Origin: Liquidambar formosana
Lineage: Eukaryota > Streptophyta > Magnoliopsida > Saxifragales > Altingiaceae
NCBI GenBank assembly: GCA_039720395.1
Contig: CM077823.1
Location: forward strand, 38,918,536 to 38,982,535
DNA length: 64,000 bases
Direction: 5' to 3'
The notes below the pieces were generated by a model. The model was not told the DNA's origin. It saw only the letters and a list, made by a program, of their open reading frames with translations, and searched no databases. A program made the position numbers and the translations under genes. The number at the start of each line of letters is the position of its first letter. Position 1 is the stretch's first letter. This document shows positions 1-11,598 of the stretch, piece after piece.

Positions 1-949
1 GCCAAATTGTATTGGAAGGAGGTGGGTGTGTTCAAAGAAGTGGTTGCTCTGGTTCATTCCAATGATAGAGGTAGGGCTCTTTTCTTCTCAGAATTCCCTT
101 TTAACCATAGCAAAGGCATGTTGATTATTCTGGAAGGTTACAATGCTTGTGGATGGATCCATTTCTTGAAGTCTCTCAAGAGCTGCTTGCAGATTAACTC
201 CAATGTTGGGAGGAAAGACGTTCTGGGAATGCATACCCTTTCCTTTCTGAACATGGCGAAACTGCCTTCTTTACCTCTTGATGGTGTGTGATGTTGATGC
301 TGTGGATAACAGAGTCATTTTCAAGGTCAGTGATAAGGAGGTGGATCAAAGAACGGCATTTCTTAAATCGTGTATTGTGGGTTGATTTGTCGGTGATGGA
401 GGATCGATTTCTTCTATTGAGGTATGGACTTCAAAAGTGTGGGGTGTTAGTACCGGTGTCAAAATTCACGTGCTACATGATGGGTTGATGCTTTTCTGCC
501 TTCCCTCTGAACTAGAAGCTTTAAGGATTCTGAATGAAGGATGGAAATCTAAAGGGGTTGTTACCCTTCATCTGGACCAGTGGGGGTATAAGGTGGATTG
601 TACAGGTGTATTAAAGGGGGTTGGTAAGAGGTGGATTCAAATCACTGGTTTACCTATTCATGTATGGTGCTAGGATTTGTTCAAATCTATAGGTGATTTC
701 TGTGGAGGTTTTGAAGAAGTCGAAGTTGACTGGGAAGGGAGATGGGATAAGGTGAGATTATTGGTTCGAAATATCGGTTCAATCCCCTGTTTTGTGGAGG
801 TTGCTGCCTTCGGCGTTTGTTACAGAGTTCACATTGTTGAAGAATTTCTTCCTTACCTTATGCCAGTTTGTAGTATCTTCGGGAGTAGGAATTATCCCCG
901 CCAAGATCTACTGGTTAGGGAGAACATCCCTTTGGAGAACTATTAACAA
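1..949 (+). pseudogene. DUF4283-type retroelement ORF remnant (LINE ORF1/gag-like), broken
   Basis: Reading in the frame of 437-946 gives a DUF4283-like sequence, the domain found in ORF1 of many plant LINEs. Motifs include GWKSKGVVTLHLDQW, ITGLPIHVW, IGDFCGGFEEV and WEGRWDKVRLLVRN. The frame is interrupted by an in-frame TAG at 671-673, and upstream coding-like sequence lies in other frames (7-291 and 288-488), so at least two frameshifts have accumulated. An A-rich stretch with a run of 13 A (965-977) follows shortly after the last stop and could be a retroposon tail. The domain call rests on recalled family motifs. The left end lies outside the window, so element length is unknown. Confidence 0.6.
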
Positions 950-977
950 AATAATAATAATTTTAAAAAAAAAAAAA

Positions 978-2206
978 GGTTTAGATTACATATTGTTTCT
1001 GTAAATAAACTATTTTCATATTCAAAATTGCTTTATCTATTTTTCTGATGAAGTTACAGCAAGATTTTTATTTGGGAGTAAAATTAAAATGTGAAGAATG
1101 AATGAAGAGGCAAAGTTCAAAAAAAGAAGACAAGTCCCCAAATGAAGTAAATGTTTTGGTTTAGTAAAATTCTTATTTGACTTGTTAAAAGTATTAAGAA
1201 TAAATGTTTTAGAATGCTGTGTGGTCCAATCAATTAAACTGGTTTGTCTAGAATTTGAAACACCTTACGAACTAGCTAGTCCATTCACCCACACACAAGT
1301 TATATATATATATATATTTGAACTCAAGATACTTTACAATCTGACCGATTTATTATCCATACAAATTACAAAATAAAAAATTTGTCCTAATCAATTGGAT
1401 AGTACTTGTTAACCCGATTTAATATCATCTTTTATATTTTAAAAAAATTATGCAATTTTTATTATTTTGTGAGAATTTTTTTTATTAGTAATTTGATTTA
1501 TTATCTTTCTTATTTTGTATTTTATTAAACTGACATAATTAACGAAGAATGTGACATGACATGAATTGACAACAAGATTTAGTCTGGTGAGATGGTTTAG
1601 TAATGTAGAATGATATCCAAATACATCATTAAATGGCAGAAGAAGGCACCACAAGGACATATGACATGCCAAAGTTGTGAAAGAAAGATTTGATGAACCA
1701 TCAAATCCATGCTCATAAGAGGTGTTAATGGCTTTAAGTAACAACTCTTCTAAATTTGTAAGAGGCGTTATTTAGAGCCAGTGGGGTAATTGCACCAAAA
1801 CACAAAGAGATAAAGCTTAATTGACCTATGTTGTATACTATTGTATTTTACAATAAATTTTGTTCTATTAGAGAAGAAAAAAATCATGATGTGTAATCTC
1901 AGAAATGTACAATTTTATTGGATGTTGTTGAAAAGACAAAGCAATAAAATGATACCGTTGAGTGACAAAACTTGCTCACAGGAAACAATTTCATTTACTA
2001 CCAAGTCTACCATTTACCTCCCAGCTAGTTGTCAATTTTTTTTTACGAGTTTTTCATCTTAGAAGTTTTTAATGATGGATAACTAGGAAAAACTATCTAT
2101 TGCATATGGGAGAAGTCTCTAAGTGGATCCCATGATCCCATCTATGTTTTGGAGTTTAATATAATCGTTGGTAAAATAAGCAGGTCATTTATATCAAGAT
2201 TGATAT
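978..2206. other. AT-rich intergenic stretch, no gene seen
   Basis: Only short spurious reading frames occur. A TA microsatellite sits at 1301-1317. I see no conserved protein motif, RNA gene or terminal repeat here. Confidence 0.6.
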
Positions 2207-2215
2207 CTCCCTCAG

Positions 2216-2635
2216 TGATGGGAACAGTAGGTGCAATAGGGTGGCCCAATTTAGCCTGTTGACTTGAAGATCAAGGCTGCAAATTTAATTACTTATTTTA
2301 TTTATGTTATTTATGAAATAATGGAAAATTGCCTTTTTTATTTTATTTTTCTAGACTTTAGGGTTAATCAATTTCTAATTTTGATGTATTTGGAGTCCCT
2401 ATATATGGGCTCCAATATTTTCTTTAGAGGCAGCTTATGATGAATTAATATTTGGATTTTTCTAGTGTTTGGTGTCGACTCCAAACACTCCATAGGTGCC
2501 GACTCCTAGGGTTCAACTTCTTTCTGGGTTTGGTGCCAACACTAAACCCTTCCTAGCTTCTTCTCTTTTCTTTCTTCTCTTTTCTTTTTCCTTACTCTGT
2601 TATTCTTCCTAGGGTTTTGAGGTTGTCCTACATCA
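2216..2635 (+). repeat. 5' LTR of the 2216-4944 element
   Basis: It aligns with 4535-4944 along its whole length. Shared segments include GGGTGGCCCAATT, TCAAGGCTGCAAATTTAATT, TTTGGAGTCCCTATAT and the repeated GGTGCCGACTCC motif. It has TG...CA ends within a 5-bp inverted repeat. Confidence 0.9.
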
Positions 2636-2639
2636 GCTT

Positions 2640-2651
2640 TGGAATCAGAGC
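2640..2651 (+). other. Primer-binding site (initiator Met-tRNA)
   Basis: TGGAATCAGAGC lies four bases after the 5' LTR. It matches the usual plant PBS TGGTATCAGAGC at 11 of 12 positions. Confidence 0.75.
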
Positions 2652-3393
2652 AAATTGCGATTCCTCGCATCTTCGCGAAGCACTTGATGTCCTCTATTAA
2701 GCATTTTCTTGCGTCGTCACTATCACAAAATGCCGTCATTGTCTCAAGATGCTGTCATTGAGACACCAAATTGAACAAACCCACCATCACTGACATCACT
2801 TCTGCCACTGTCACAAGCAAGCCAAGCCCTTCCACTGTTGCAACTCAACACACCTTTGACCTCCGCCGTCAATCCTTCCTTAACCCATAACCCCAATCCA
2901 TTTTCATGCAAAAAAAAAAAAAGGTTGCCCAACCCTAACCCTCGACAGTACCCAAATCCAGTCGAATCCCTTCTTCAATCGAAACCTCCATAAATCTCCA
3001 TAAATCCCAACCCACACCAGACACCAATACATCCTCATAGTCCACTTGTCAAATTCTAGCTTTCAACTTGAAACCCTGTCACCCCACTATTGTCAACACC
3101 CAACCCCCATCTTGCTATTGCCAGTTTCCTCGACATCATTCTAGGTAAATCAAGCATACCAAGTTTGTTTGCTCCAAACCATAGTCATTGGCTCATTGTC
3201 GTCGCTTCCCTTGTTGCTGGTGACTCTCTGGTCGCAACCCTTGCCGTCACGAGCTTATTTGAGCCCTAGTTCTCAGGGAATCGAGTTTTCCTCATGCCAT
3301 CGCCATGAAGCCTGTCACAATCCATCGTACCACCACCAGATCTGTTATCGACGAGAAATCGATGCCATCGTGTTAGTTACCGCCGCCTCTCTA

Positions 3394-3443
<50 letters not shown>

Positions 3444-3877
3444 CATTGTATTGAAGATTTGAGCATCATATCTGGTTAACGGGCCTTCTGCCACTGCTGA
3501 CGTCACCATTGAAACTCTTCCGTTGAAGTTTTTTTCCCATGCTAGTGAGCCTTTTCGGCGAGACCCCATGGCCGGTGACGACTTGCTGTTGAGGACCCCG
3601 TCCCTACCTTCTCTCTCTCTCAATATGCTTCGAGAAGCATCATGAAGCCATCGGGTTTTATGATATAAAGGAGATTGGGCTTGTTTGGTTAGGAGTTATC
3701 GGTTGCCCAAGTTGCAAATAAATAGTTTTAAACCTTGGATAAGGTTGTTCTCATTGTGAGCTAATTGCTATTATGTTCTGGATTCTATTGTTCTATCTGT
3801 GGATAAGGTTATCCTAATTGCAGTTTACATTATTCCACTCTCAAATTTTTCATACTGGTTGTATATCCATCTCTATC

Positions 3878-3994
3878 ATGGAATCACCACCATGGGAGAC
3901 TATGTTTAAGCTCTTCCAGGATGTGTCTACTGAAGTTAGACAGACTAATGCCAGGTTAGACAGGTTAGAGATAGGGTACAACAACTTGATTTGA
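3878..3994 (+). pseudogene. Short gag-like ORF start inside the LTR element (38 residues)
   Basis: An ATG at 3878 opens 38 codons to a TGA at 3992-3994. The peptide begins MESPPWETMFKLFQDV and continues with a polar heptad-like stretch (EVRQTNARLDRLE). Plant Ty3/gypsy Gag N-termini often look like this. Coding potential ends at once, so the element makes at most a fragment. Assignment to gag is an inference from position and style, not from a diagnostic domain. Confidence 0.35.
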
Positions 3995-4534
3995 AGTTCA
4001 GCAAGAAGAAAAGCCTAACTCGTCAAGTTAAGCCTCATGTAGTTCCTGCCTATGTTGAGTTTATGCATGCAGTTGAATATTCATGTGTTACAAATGCTAT
4101 TTCTTCAGAGATTTAGGAAGAATTAATGGAATCTATTGTACAAAAATTGTTCCATTCTCTGAAGAATTTCAGGAGGTTACAGAAGATTTGGGTTTGGATC
4201 TTGCACTGATAATTTAGGTGTTGAAGAAATTGTTAATCTCATCCTAAAGAGACCAACTTGTCAGAATTTGTTGCTTATCCGTCCAATTTGCTCAAGATCC
4301 CGATCATAGATTTTTTTGGTGTCAATAGTTTCAAGTCGCAGTGTGACTCTTATTTGATCACATTATTTGACAAATTAAGGACTATATGTCAGGTTGCACA
4401 CTTTGAGATTGCTATTTTTCACCAAGTTTTGAAGTGGCTGATTTATTCTAAGTATTTGTTTTGCTGGGAGGTCGCTTTCAATATCGCCACTCAAATTCAA
4501 ACTCGAGGTCGAGTTTCTCCCACCCCTGGAGAGT

Positions 4535-4944
4535 TGATGGGGACAGTAGACACAAGGTACAACAGGGTGGCCCAATTCAACCTATTAACTTGAAGATCAA
4601 GGCTGCAAATTTAATTACTTATTGTGTTTTATGTTATTAATGGAATAAAGGAAAATTGCCTCTTTTATTTTTCTAGACTTTAGGGTTAAGCAATTTCCAA
4701 TTTTGATGTATTTGGAGTCCCTATATAAGGGCTCTAATGTTTTCTTAAGAGGCAACTTATGATGAATTAAAAATTGGATTTTTCCAATGTTTGGTGCCGA
4801 CTCCAAACACCCCCTAGGTGCCGACTCCTAGGGGTTCAGCGTCTTTTTGGGTTTGGTGCTGACTCCAAACCGTCCTAGCTTCTTCTCTTTTCTTTTTCCT
4901 TACTCTGTTACTCTTTTTAAGGGTTTTGAGGTTGTCCTACATCA
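4535..4944 (+). repeat. 3' LTR of the 2216-4944 element
   Basis: Direct-repeat partner of 2216-2635. It ends GTTGTCCTACATCA like the 5' copy and is followed by the target duplication CTCAG. Confidence 0.9.
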
Positions 4945-5212
4945 CTCAGTCTAACAAAGATAGGCCATTTTTGCTATTTTTGTTGTCCCGACATATTTGT
5001 CCCCTTTGAAAAGTCAAATCATAAATTTTTTGAATTTTCCTATGCTATTTATTATTTCAAGAGCTACTTTCAACACAACCAAATCCGAAGTAGGAGAAGG
5101 GTACTTTTTGGGAAAACAAATGTTTAATAGGTGACAAGTCAATGCATTGATGGCTTTTCTTAAACGGCATGTTTTGTCGAAGATGGCCTATCTTTGTGGG
5201 ATAGAGGGAGTA

Positions 5213-5845
5213 CTTGATTGACTTGGCCATATCAGTGCGGTTAACCATATGCTATGTAGGCCTTTAAAACTTTCCTGCTAGGGGACATTGATGGGTGGAG
5301 ACTCTTGCTTCAAATTCGAACACTCCTCATAAGGTTGCACTTTGTGTGATTAAGAGAGAAACAAGCCTGCTGTTTTTGGTCTTGTACTTTTAGACAAAGT
5401 AGTGTATGAAAGCTTTTTGTTCTACATGCCCCAATGTACCTAAGTATTTTGCCTATGTATTTTGTTTTCCTAGTATACAAGTGCATACAATATGGTTGGT
5501 TCTCCTTGAATCAAAATTTCTTTCTAGCGCACTCAACATTGGATTAAAAAAAAAAAAAAAAACAGTAATTTATATGTGAAATTCTATGAGGCTTATGCAT
5601 ACTACACCTGCGTAAAGCTGAGTCTCATTAAAGTGGGGCTTTATGAAGTTTCTAATATTAAATGTTTGTTGCTTTTATTTTATTTTACAGTTTGTTACTT
5701 TGACGTGATAAAAGTTTGAAAATCAATTGCTTTTCATTTTGCATTGTTTGTTTGTTTGTTTGTGTTATACTGGTTATTTATAAAGTTTGCAACCATCAGT
5801 TGGATCGTATGTATATATATTTTATGGATGCCTTTATCAAAAATA
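5213..5845. other. Intergenic stretch, no gene seen
   Basis: AT-rich with a run of 17 A near 5550 and a short (TTTG)n stretch near 5750. No feature beyond these. Confidence 0.5.
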
Positions 5846-5847
5846 TA

Positions 5848-6097
5848 CTCCCTCCGTCCCACAAAGATAGGCCTTCTTTCCTTTTTGGCTGTCCCAAAAT
5901 GTTTGTCACTTTGAAAAGTCAAATTATGAACTTTTTTAACTTTCCCATACTATCCTTTATTGCACCAAGAATTACTTTAAACACAAGGGTACTTTTGGAA
6001 AGAAAAAGTTGAGTGGATGAGTTATCAATGCATTAATTGATTTTCTTAATCTATGTGCTTTTTCAAAGAGGCCCATCTTTATGGGATGGGGAGAGAG
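5848..6097. mobile_element. Stowaway-like MITE, intact
   Basis: The element starts CTCCCTCCGTCCCA and ends TGGGATGGGGAGAGAG, giving imperfect terminal inverted repeats. It is flanked by TA (5846-5847 and 6098-6099), spans 250 bp and has no coding capacity. It is the same family as the split copy at 2207/4945-5210. Confidence 0.88.
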
Positions 6098-6119
6098 TAT
6101 ATGTTATGGATGGCATTCA

Positions 6120-6271
6120 AGTAGGGACATCCTAATATAAGTTATATCAGCACTTGCGTTGGGGGTTATACCCCCATGCATTGGTGGGTTACAAGGTATA
6201 TTGGGTCAATATACGGGATACAATCCCAATCAATGGTGTTGATATATCTTATATCAGCACGTCCCAACCTG
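6120..6271. mobile_element. Fold-back MITE (GTGCTGATATAA-type ends)
   Basis: The left arm (GGGACATCCTAATATAAG, then TATATCAGCAC) pairs with the right arm, whose reverse complement reads GGGACGTGCTGATATAAG then ATATCAACAC. A second copy lies at 54742-54915. No clear target duplication was identified. Confidence 0.6.
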
Positions 6272-7080
6272 ATTTGGACTTGGCTATGCTGTATTTTTTG
6301 CTGCATGGTTCATGTCCTACTTTTTCGGAACAACAATGCATTTATTTGGTTTTGTATCCTTGTCTCATGCCTAATATATGTTCACAAGATGGTTCTAGGA
6401 GTCTGATTTGGCTCATCCACGTGTCTTGGCGATTTCAGTTGGTTTTCAAATGTTATATATTGCATGAATCCGTTCCATTGCTATGGTAGATACAGAGGAA
6501 TGTGTGCTAACTTTTCCTACCTGGATGGAGAATTCTTGCAGCTGATGGCATTTTATGATAATGAATTATAATTATTTTTGTACTCTTTGTAACATTGGTT
6601 GCTTATCCTATTTTCTTCTTGGTTATAGGGAGGAGTTCTTACGTAAACTAAGGATCGACCTTGAAGAAGCTAGAAAAAATAGTTGGTTTTGAGTAGCCTT
6701 GCAGACACTACAATAAAGGTTGATTAGGGATCTCGTGGTTTGATTTTCTTTTCCTTTTTTGGCCACTTTTTGTTTTGTGTTGTTAATGGTAAGGGTTGGG
6801 AAGAAGATTGTGTTGGAGACCTGCGACCTTTGTAATGAATTACTAGACTTGGATAGTTGGATTTAACTATGTAGACCATGGTCTTGCGTTATTTTAACTG
6901 AAGACCCGCAACCTATGTAATGAACTACTAGATTTAACTTATGCAAGTTATGGGTTTATCTATGTAAGACCATGGTCTTATGTTATTTCAACTGAAATCT
7001 ATGGTAGATGGGTTATTAGAATATGCGCGTGAGCTGACAGCAGGCCTTTTTTTTTTCCTTTTTTTTTTTTCCTCCATGTG
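6272..7080. other. Intergenic stretch, no gene seen
   Basis: It contains an imperfect local duplication around 6820-6990 (the motif 'gacc...gcgacc/gcaacctttgtaatgaa(t/c)tactaga' occurs twice) and a T-rich stretch before 7075. No protein motif was recognised. Confidence 0.5.
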
Positions 7081-7088
7081 TGCTCGTG

Positions 7089-9947
7089 CAGGGGCGGAAC
7101 AACATGGGACCAGGGGGGCTATGGCCCCTACAAATTTTTGGAAAAAAATTGTTACTTAGTGAGAAGATTGGCTCTAGCGGTTAATCAAAGGGAGGTCTCG
7201 CCCCTGCAAAATTTTGAAAAAATATTACTTAGTGAGAAGATTGGCTTTGGCAGCAAATTAGAGAGACGTGTCGCTAAGAGCCTCTCCTTTCCGCGTGAGA
7301 GATGATGATGGTCAAATAGGATTTGCTCGTGAGTGTGGTTAAACTCGGCGTTGCAGAAAGTCTCTGTTTTGATTTGAGTCTAGATCCAAGTCTCGTCGTT
7401 GGTTTCTAGTGGTCATCGGTTTTTGACAATGGATATTGGAAATAGCCATAGAAGATAGATGGATATATGGTAGTGGACACGTGCCATACAAAAGGAAAAT
7501 ATGGCGTTGTCAATTGTCAATTAAAAAATGTCTTTTAACACTTTTTTTATAAAAAAATCTACTAATTTTCCAACTTATTTTTTTTTGTTGGTGCGTAATT
7601 TTCCAACTTATTTTACCAGTGGGATCCAACTAACAAGAAATAAATAAAATTTTCAAATTTTTATGTAAAAAATTTTACTTGTAAAGAAACATTAGAGTTT
7701 TTTTTTTCTTTGTTTACATACAAATGACAGAATTTTTCCATACCCTTAATTCTTAATTTATTAGTTGAAATTCTAAATCGTCCTCTTTTTAAGTGAGGAA
7801 AATGCCATTAGGTTATTATACCACTGACAAAGAAACATATGAGTTTAATCACAGTTCACTTTGTCTTTATCAATTTATATTTATTGCTTTGTTTGCAATG
7901 TATTACGGTACTGTTGACACCCAATTTTGTACCGCCTAAACATTTTAAGTCCACCCCTTTTAAGCCCAGTGATGAAGGGTGATCTAGTTTGAAATAATTG
8001 ATGAATGATCCTTGAAGAGCTAACGTGATCACGATCGTAGCCCAACCCACAAAAGCCCATAATTAAATATTTGTACGTACGTGCAATTCATTTGTGCATA
8101 CGCACCTTTCAATTGTGCGTACGCACATTAACTCCTAAATCCGGATTTTTTCCCTCCATTTTGGTATTCCCCTTGTTACCTTATGAAGGTTTGACCTACT
8201 TTGTAGCCACCTTGTGACGGCTAGAGAAGCCAAAAACCCTGACCTAGCTCCTCCAAAACCCTAATACTGCCTCTATAAATATAGCATTTTCAACCAAGAA
8301 AGGGACCTGTACGATTCTCTAGCCATCACCATTCTCTAAACCATTCTCTAGCTATCACTTCTACAAACCCTAGCCACCATTTCTACAAACCTAGAAGCTA
8401 AGAGAGAGAAGGACGGCTGTGATCACGGAGACTTGAAAGGGAGAGTTCATCAAAGTTTCATCCTACATATCGCCCAACCTGAGGGTAACGCTTACTTTTC
8501 CATCTCTTTCTCCATTATTTGAGATAGCCTGTTATTATTTTTGAATGTCCGGACATTCTTCTCTTTTTCCCATGATTGTACATTCATTTTGTTTAGTTGT
8601 TTCTCATTTCTTAGTAAATTTATTTATTTAGTTTTCTCTTTTGATTTTTATTTATTTCACCTTTCACATGATTAGTAATTTTCTACATCGATTAATTTAT
8701 GTAACTGCATAGTAGAATAGGCGTATCCATCTCTACATATGTATTTTCATTTATTAGATTAAGATTTCTTTTTCTTAATTCATTTTAATTTGTTCCCATC
8801 TCTTGTTAATTTTATTTTTATCATTTTAATCTTTCTAGTTGTGTGCATATAGATTTAGGACTTGATTATCGTAGTTCTTCTATACATTTACATATTTTAT
8901 TAGTTGTGAAAGTATATCATTAATTTCGAGGTCCCGTGAGTGGAATGTACGTACGCATAAATCAAAAGTGCGTACGCACTTTACGGTTGTGCGTACGCAC
9001 TTCCTCTGAATGATCGGTTGACTCTCTTATTATATTTATTTTATTCTATATTATTCATTCCATACATATTTGATTCCATATTTTGTCTATTCCCTAGTTT
9101 AGGTTATTACCATATTTGTTTATCCCTCACATAGCTTTCTTTCTTTGTGTCAATCTTCTTTTATTATCATTTCTTTATTTAGATTAGTTCCATATTTTAT
9201 TTATTTCTTTCTCTAGATTAGTTCTTTATTTAAACCATTCCTTTATTTATTTTTATTTTCTTCCTTACTTATTTGCTTGTTTCTTTACTTATTTGTTTCT
9301 CTTTCATTATTAGTAGATTATTTCCTCTCATACTTTATTTTTTTGTCTATTCATTTATTTCTTTCTTTATTTGACTCTTTCTTTATTTTTGTATCATTCT
9401 TTAGATTAGCCCTTTTATTATATTGATTTTTTGTATAATTCATTTATTTATTTATTTATTTGCCATCATTGCGTAATATCATTTGAATTAAATTGCATAT
9501 CGCATGAATAGGGTTAAATCCAATTGATAATTCTTGTTAATTAAAGCCAACAAAACACGTGTGGGGGCCAGCTTCGGCCGGGCGTTGTTGGGTGCCTAAC
9601 ACCTTCCCAACAACGTACCCTAACTCCGAACCCTAAATTCTCTGGTTATGACGAATTAGACCCTTGCTAGGGGTCAAATTGGTTCCCGAAAGCAAATCGG
9701 GTGGCGACTCTACTCCGCGCTAGCCCTCTTGGCTAGTGGCGTACTCCCGAGCCGGCGTGGTTTAGGACACGACGCTCACAGGTACTATAATTTTTTTAAA
9801 AAAACTACAAAGATTATTGACCTAAAATATTCAACTTGACTTGAAATAGTGGAACTTAGGGTCAAATTTGCGGAACATATATCATTTGAATATATTTTCG
9901 CTTTCTAACTTGGCCCCTACATCTGACGATTCCTGGTTCCACCCCTG
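7089..9947. mobile_element. hAT-type non-autonomous element interrupted by a solo LTR
   Basis: It begins CAGGGGCGGAACAA (7089) and ends GGTTCCACCCCTG (9947), which are hAT-like CAGGGG termini. The flanking 8-mers are TGCTCGTG (7081-7088) and CGCTCATG (9948-9955), a host duplication with two later changes. Without the LTR the element is about 1 kb. The left part contains an internal duplication (motif TTACTTAGTGAGAAGATTGGCT near 7153 and 7225). No transposase is visible. Confidence 0.75.
7912..9780 (+). repeat. Solo LTR, about 1.87 kb, Ty3/gypsy-like
   Basis: It starts TGTTGACACCCAATTTTG and ends GACGCTCACA. It is flanked by GGTAC on both sides (7907-7911 and 9781-9785). No second LTR, PBS or internal domain follows, so the copy is a recombination product. 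A TATA box (TATAAAT, 8274-8280) marks the likely LTR promoter. The 3' part includes GGTGCCTAACACCTTCCCAA, which I recall from large plant gypsy LTRs. Family assignment is an inference. The palindrome GTGCGTACGCAC and close variants recur at two places inside. Confidence 0.85.
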
Positions 9948-9955
9948 CGCTCATG

Positions 9956-11347
9956 AACAGAACTACAAAAGCCGCATTTTTGTAAAAGTCCCTATTTTTT
10001 TTTTCTTTAAGGATGTGGTTGTTGCCACATCAACACCCGATTCTTTTTGTATTTTCTAAATGTATGCTAACGTTGGTTACGATTTCATTAGGGAAAGAAA
10101 TTCGATAAATGTATTAGGGATCAATAGCATTTTTGTTTATTGAAGTCTTAGGTTGGTTCGAAAATAATGTTCAGTATATAGGATAGACATAGCAGGAAGC
10201 GTGATAAACTAGAGTAACAAGAGGCAGAGCTAGACCATTAGTCTTGCGGGATCAAGACTCAAGACTAATGATAAATATTTTGAATTTTTTTTTTCTCAAT
10301 GGCGAATAATAATGGGATTTTGTTCTTTTAACTTTGTATAGGCTAGAAAAATGATTATAATAAATAAAAGGGTTAAACTCATCAATTTTTTGGATTAAAA
10401 AAAGCAACCAAAGGGTTAAAATAAAATTTTTTGAGGGGTCAAATAGAAATTAGTAGGGTCAAATTAACTTAACCGTCTGAGCACGCTTGACTGGCAAATT
10501 ATTTGAAATGCTCAAAAAATTGCTTTGACCCCAAGCCCTTGCCTGACTTGATCTCAAAAAATTGAGCTCGGGCTAGGCTTAGGTTTGGAATCTCTAAGTT
10601 GGGTTGGGTTTGGATTAGAACGAAGGAAGAGGCACTCTACCATGGGCATGGATACAGACATGCAGGCCGGCCAACGGACAAAGACTCAAGGTCTCAACCA
10701 TACAGAAGAAATCTGGCAGATGCTTTTCTTATAAAAGATAGGAGAGTTGATTTATCAAAAAAGGCAGATTGATGTTGATTCAATTAGCAGATGTTTTTAG
10801 ACTTTGAGATAATGCTATAAGTAGCAACTAAATACAACAACAAAAGACAGCAATTGGCGTAGCATTCTTTATCAGACAACCATTAGCACTCCCTTGGTTA
10901 TCATAAAACATACCATAGCATGCCATATCAGTTACTGCAATTGATTGTTGTATATAGCATTTCCCTATACTTTTAATGCTTCTACTCTTTTATCCATGTT
11001 ACCAAAAAAAAAAAAAAAAAGAAAGGGAGAAAAAAAAGCAGAGTTGTGTCCCCAGCCAAAAAATAAAAATAAGAACTGAGTTATGGGCCATGTAGGTTTT
11101 ACCTTGGCCCAAAATATTGGAATTGTTCATTCATTTAGCCATTAAAATGGGTACAAAGGTGCTATTACCTTAGCCCCGTCAAGCTTAGAATGCTAGAACC
11201 CATAAATTTTCGTATTGCTACCTAGGGACCGAGCCAATAATTTTAATTTGGGGTGATCAACTTAAGAAGATTTTAAATAATAAAGTAGCATAGCCGAAAT
11301 ATTGGTTATTTATGCAATATTCGCCCATTATTAAGGTAGTTTTAACC

Positions 11348-11404
<57 letters not shown>

Positions 11405-11598
11405 CCGTATACTCACGAAGAGAGTAATGGATTTCTCTACACACCAAATGAACTAACAAAGCATCATAGATCTAGGGATTAATCAACAGATGAGAAGGCC
11501 GAGAAAAAGCCCGCCTTTGAGTTTTCACAGTACTTCAAGTTTTCAAAGTACTGTGAAAGATACGTTGGTACACTCTTTTTTATAACACACCCAAAAAA
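9956..11598. other. Intergenic stretch with simple repeats, no gene seen
   Basis: It holds an A run near 11005-11022 and a long (AT)n microsatellite at 11350-11400. Phrases such as 'ggggtcaaata' and 'agggtcaaatt' near 10435-10465 resemble the hAT-type interior, so this may be another decayed copy. Confidence 0.5.

Larger units (their letters stand above)
2216..4944 (+). mobile_element. Non-autonomous LTR retrotransposon with 5-bp target duplication CTCAG
   Basis: Two direct repeats of about 410-420 bp (2216-2635 and 4535-4944) start with TGATG and end with CATCA. The element is flanked by CTCAG on both sides (2211-2215 and 4945-4949). A primer-binding site for initiator Met-tRNA follows the 5' LTR at 2640-2651. 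The 1.9-kb interior has no protease, reverse transcriptase or integrase motif. It has only a short gag-like start, so this is a LARD/TR-GAG-like derivative that would need another element's enzymes. The two LTRs differ at many positions by eye, so the insertion is not recent. A (CT)n tract lies at 3398-3441. The polypurine tract before the 3' LTR is weak. Confidence 0.9.
2207..5210. mobile_element. Stowaway-like MITE split by an LTR retrotransposon
   Basis: The left tip is CTCCCTCAG (2207-2215). The rest of the element resumes at 4945 and ends with TGGGATAGAGGGAG at 5210, followed by TA. Without the LTR element and one copy of its 5-bp duplication, about 270 bp remain. The interior (4945-5210) is colinear with the intact Stowaway copy at 5848-6097, for example AACAAAGATAGGCC, GAAAAGTCAAATCAT and GGGTACTTTT. 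The left target base pair reads AT rather than TA, which looks like a point change. Tc1/mariner-type MITEs with CTCCCTCC ends and TA targets are the Stowaway group. Confidence 0.85.

Noticed and set aside
3398..3441. Long (CT)n tract as a possible regulatory GAGA site
   Set aside because: It lies inside a decayed retrotransposon interior and is best read as a microsatellite.
4258..4593. 111-codon frame at the end of the LTR element
   Set aside because: Runs into the 3' LTR, has no gag or pol motif, and fits chance.
10435..10470. hAT-like words as a separate element
   Set aside because: No matching ends or target duplication found, so only noted as a possible remnant.
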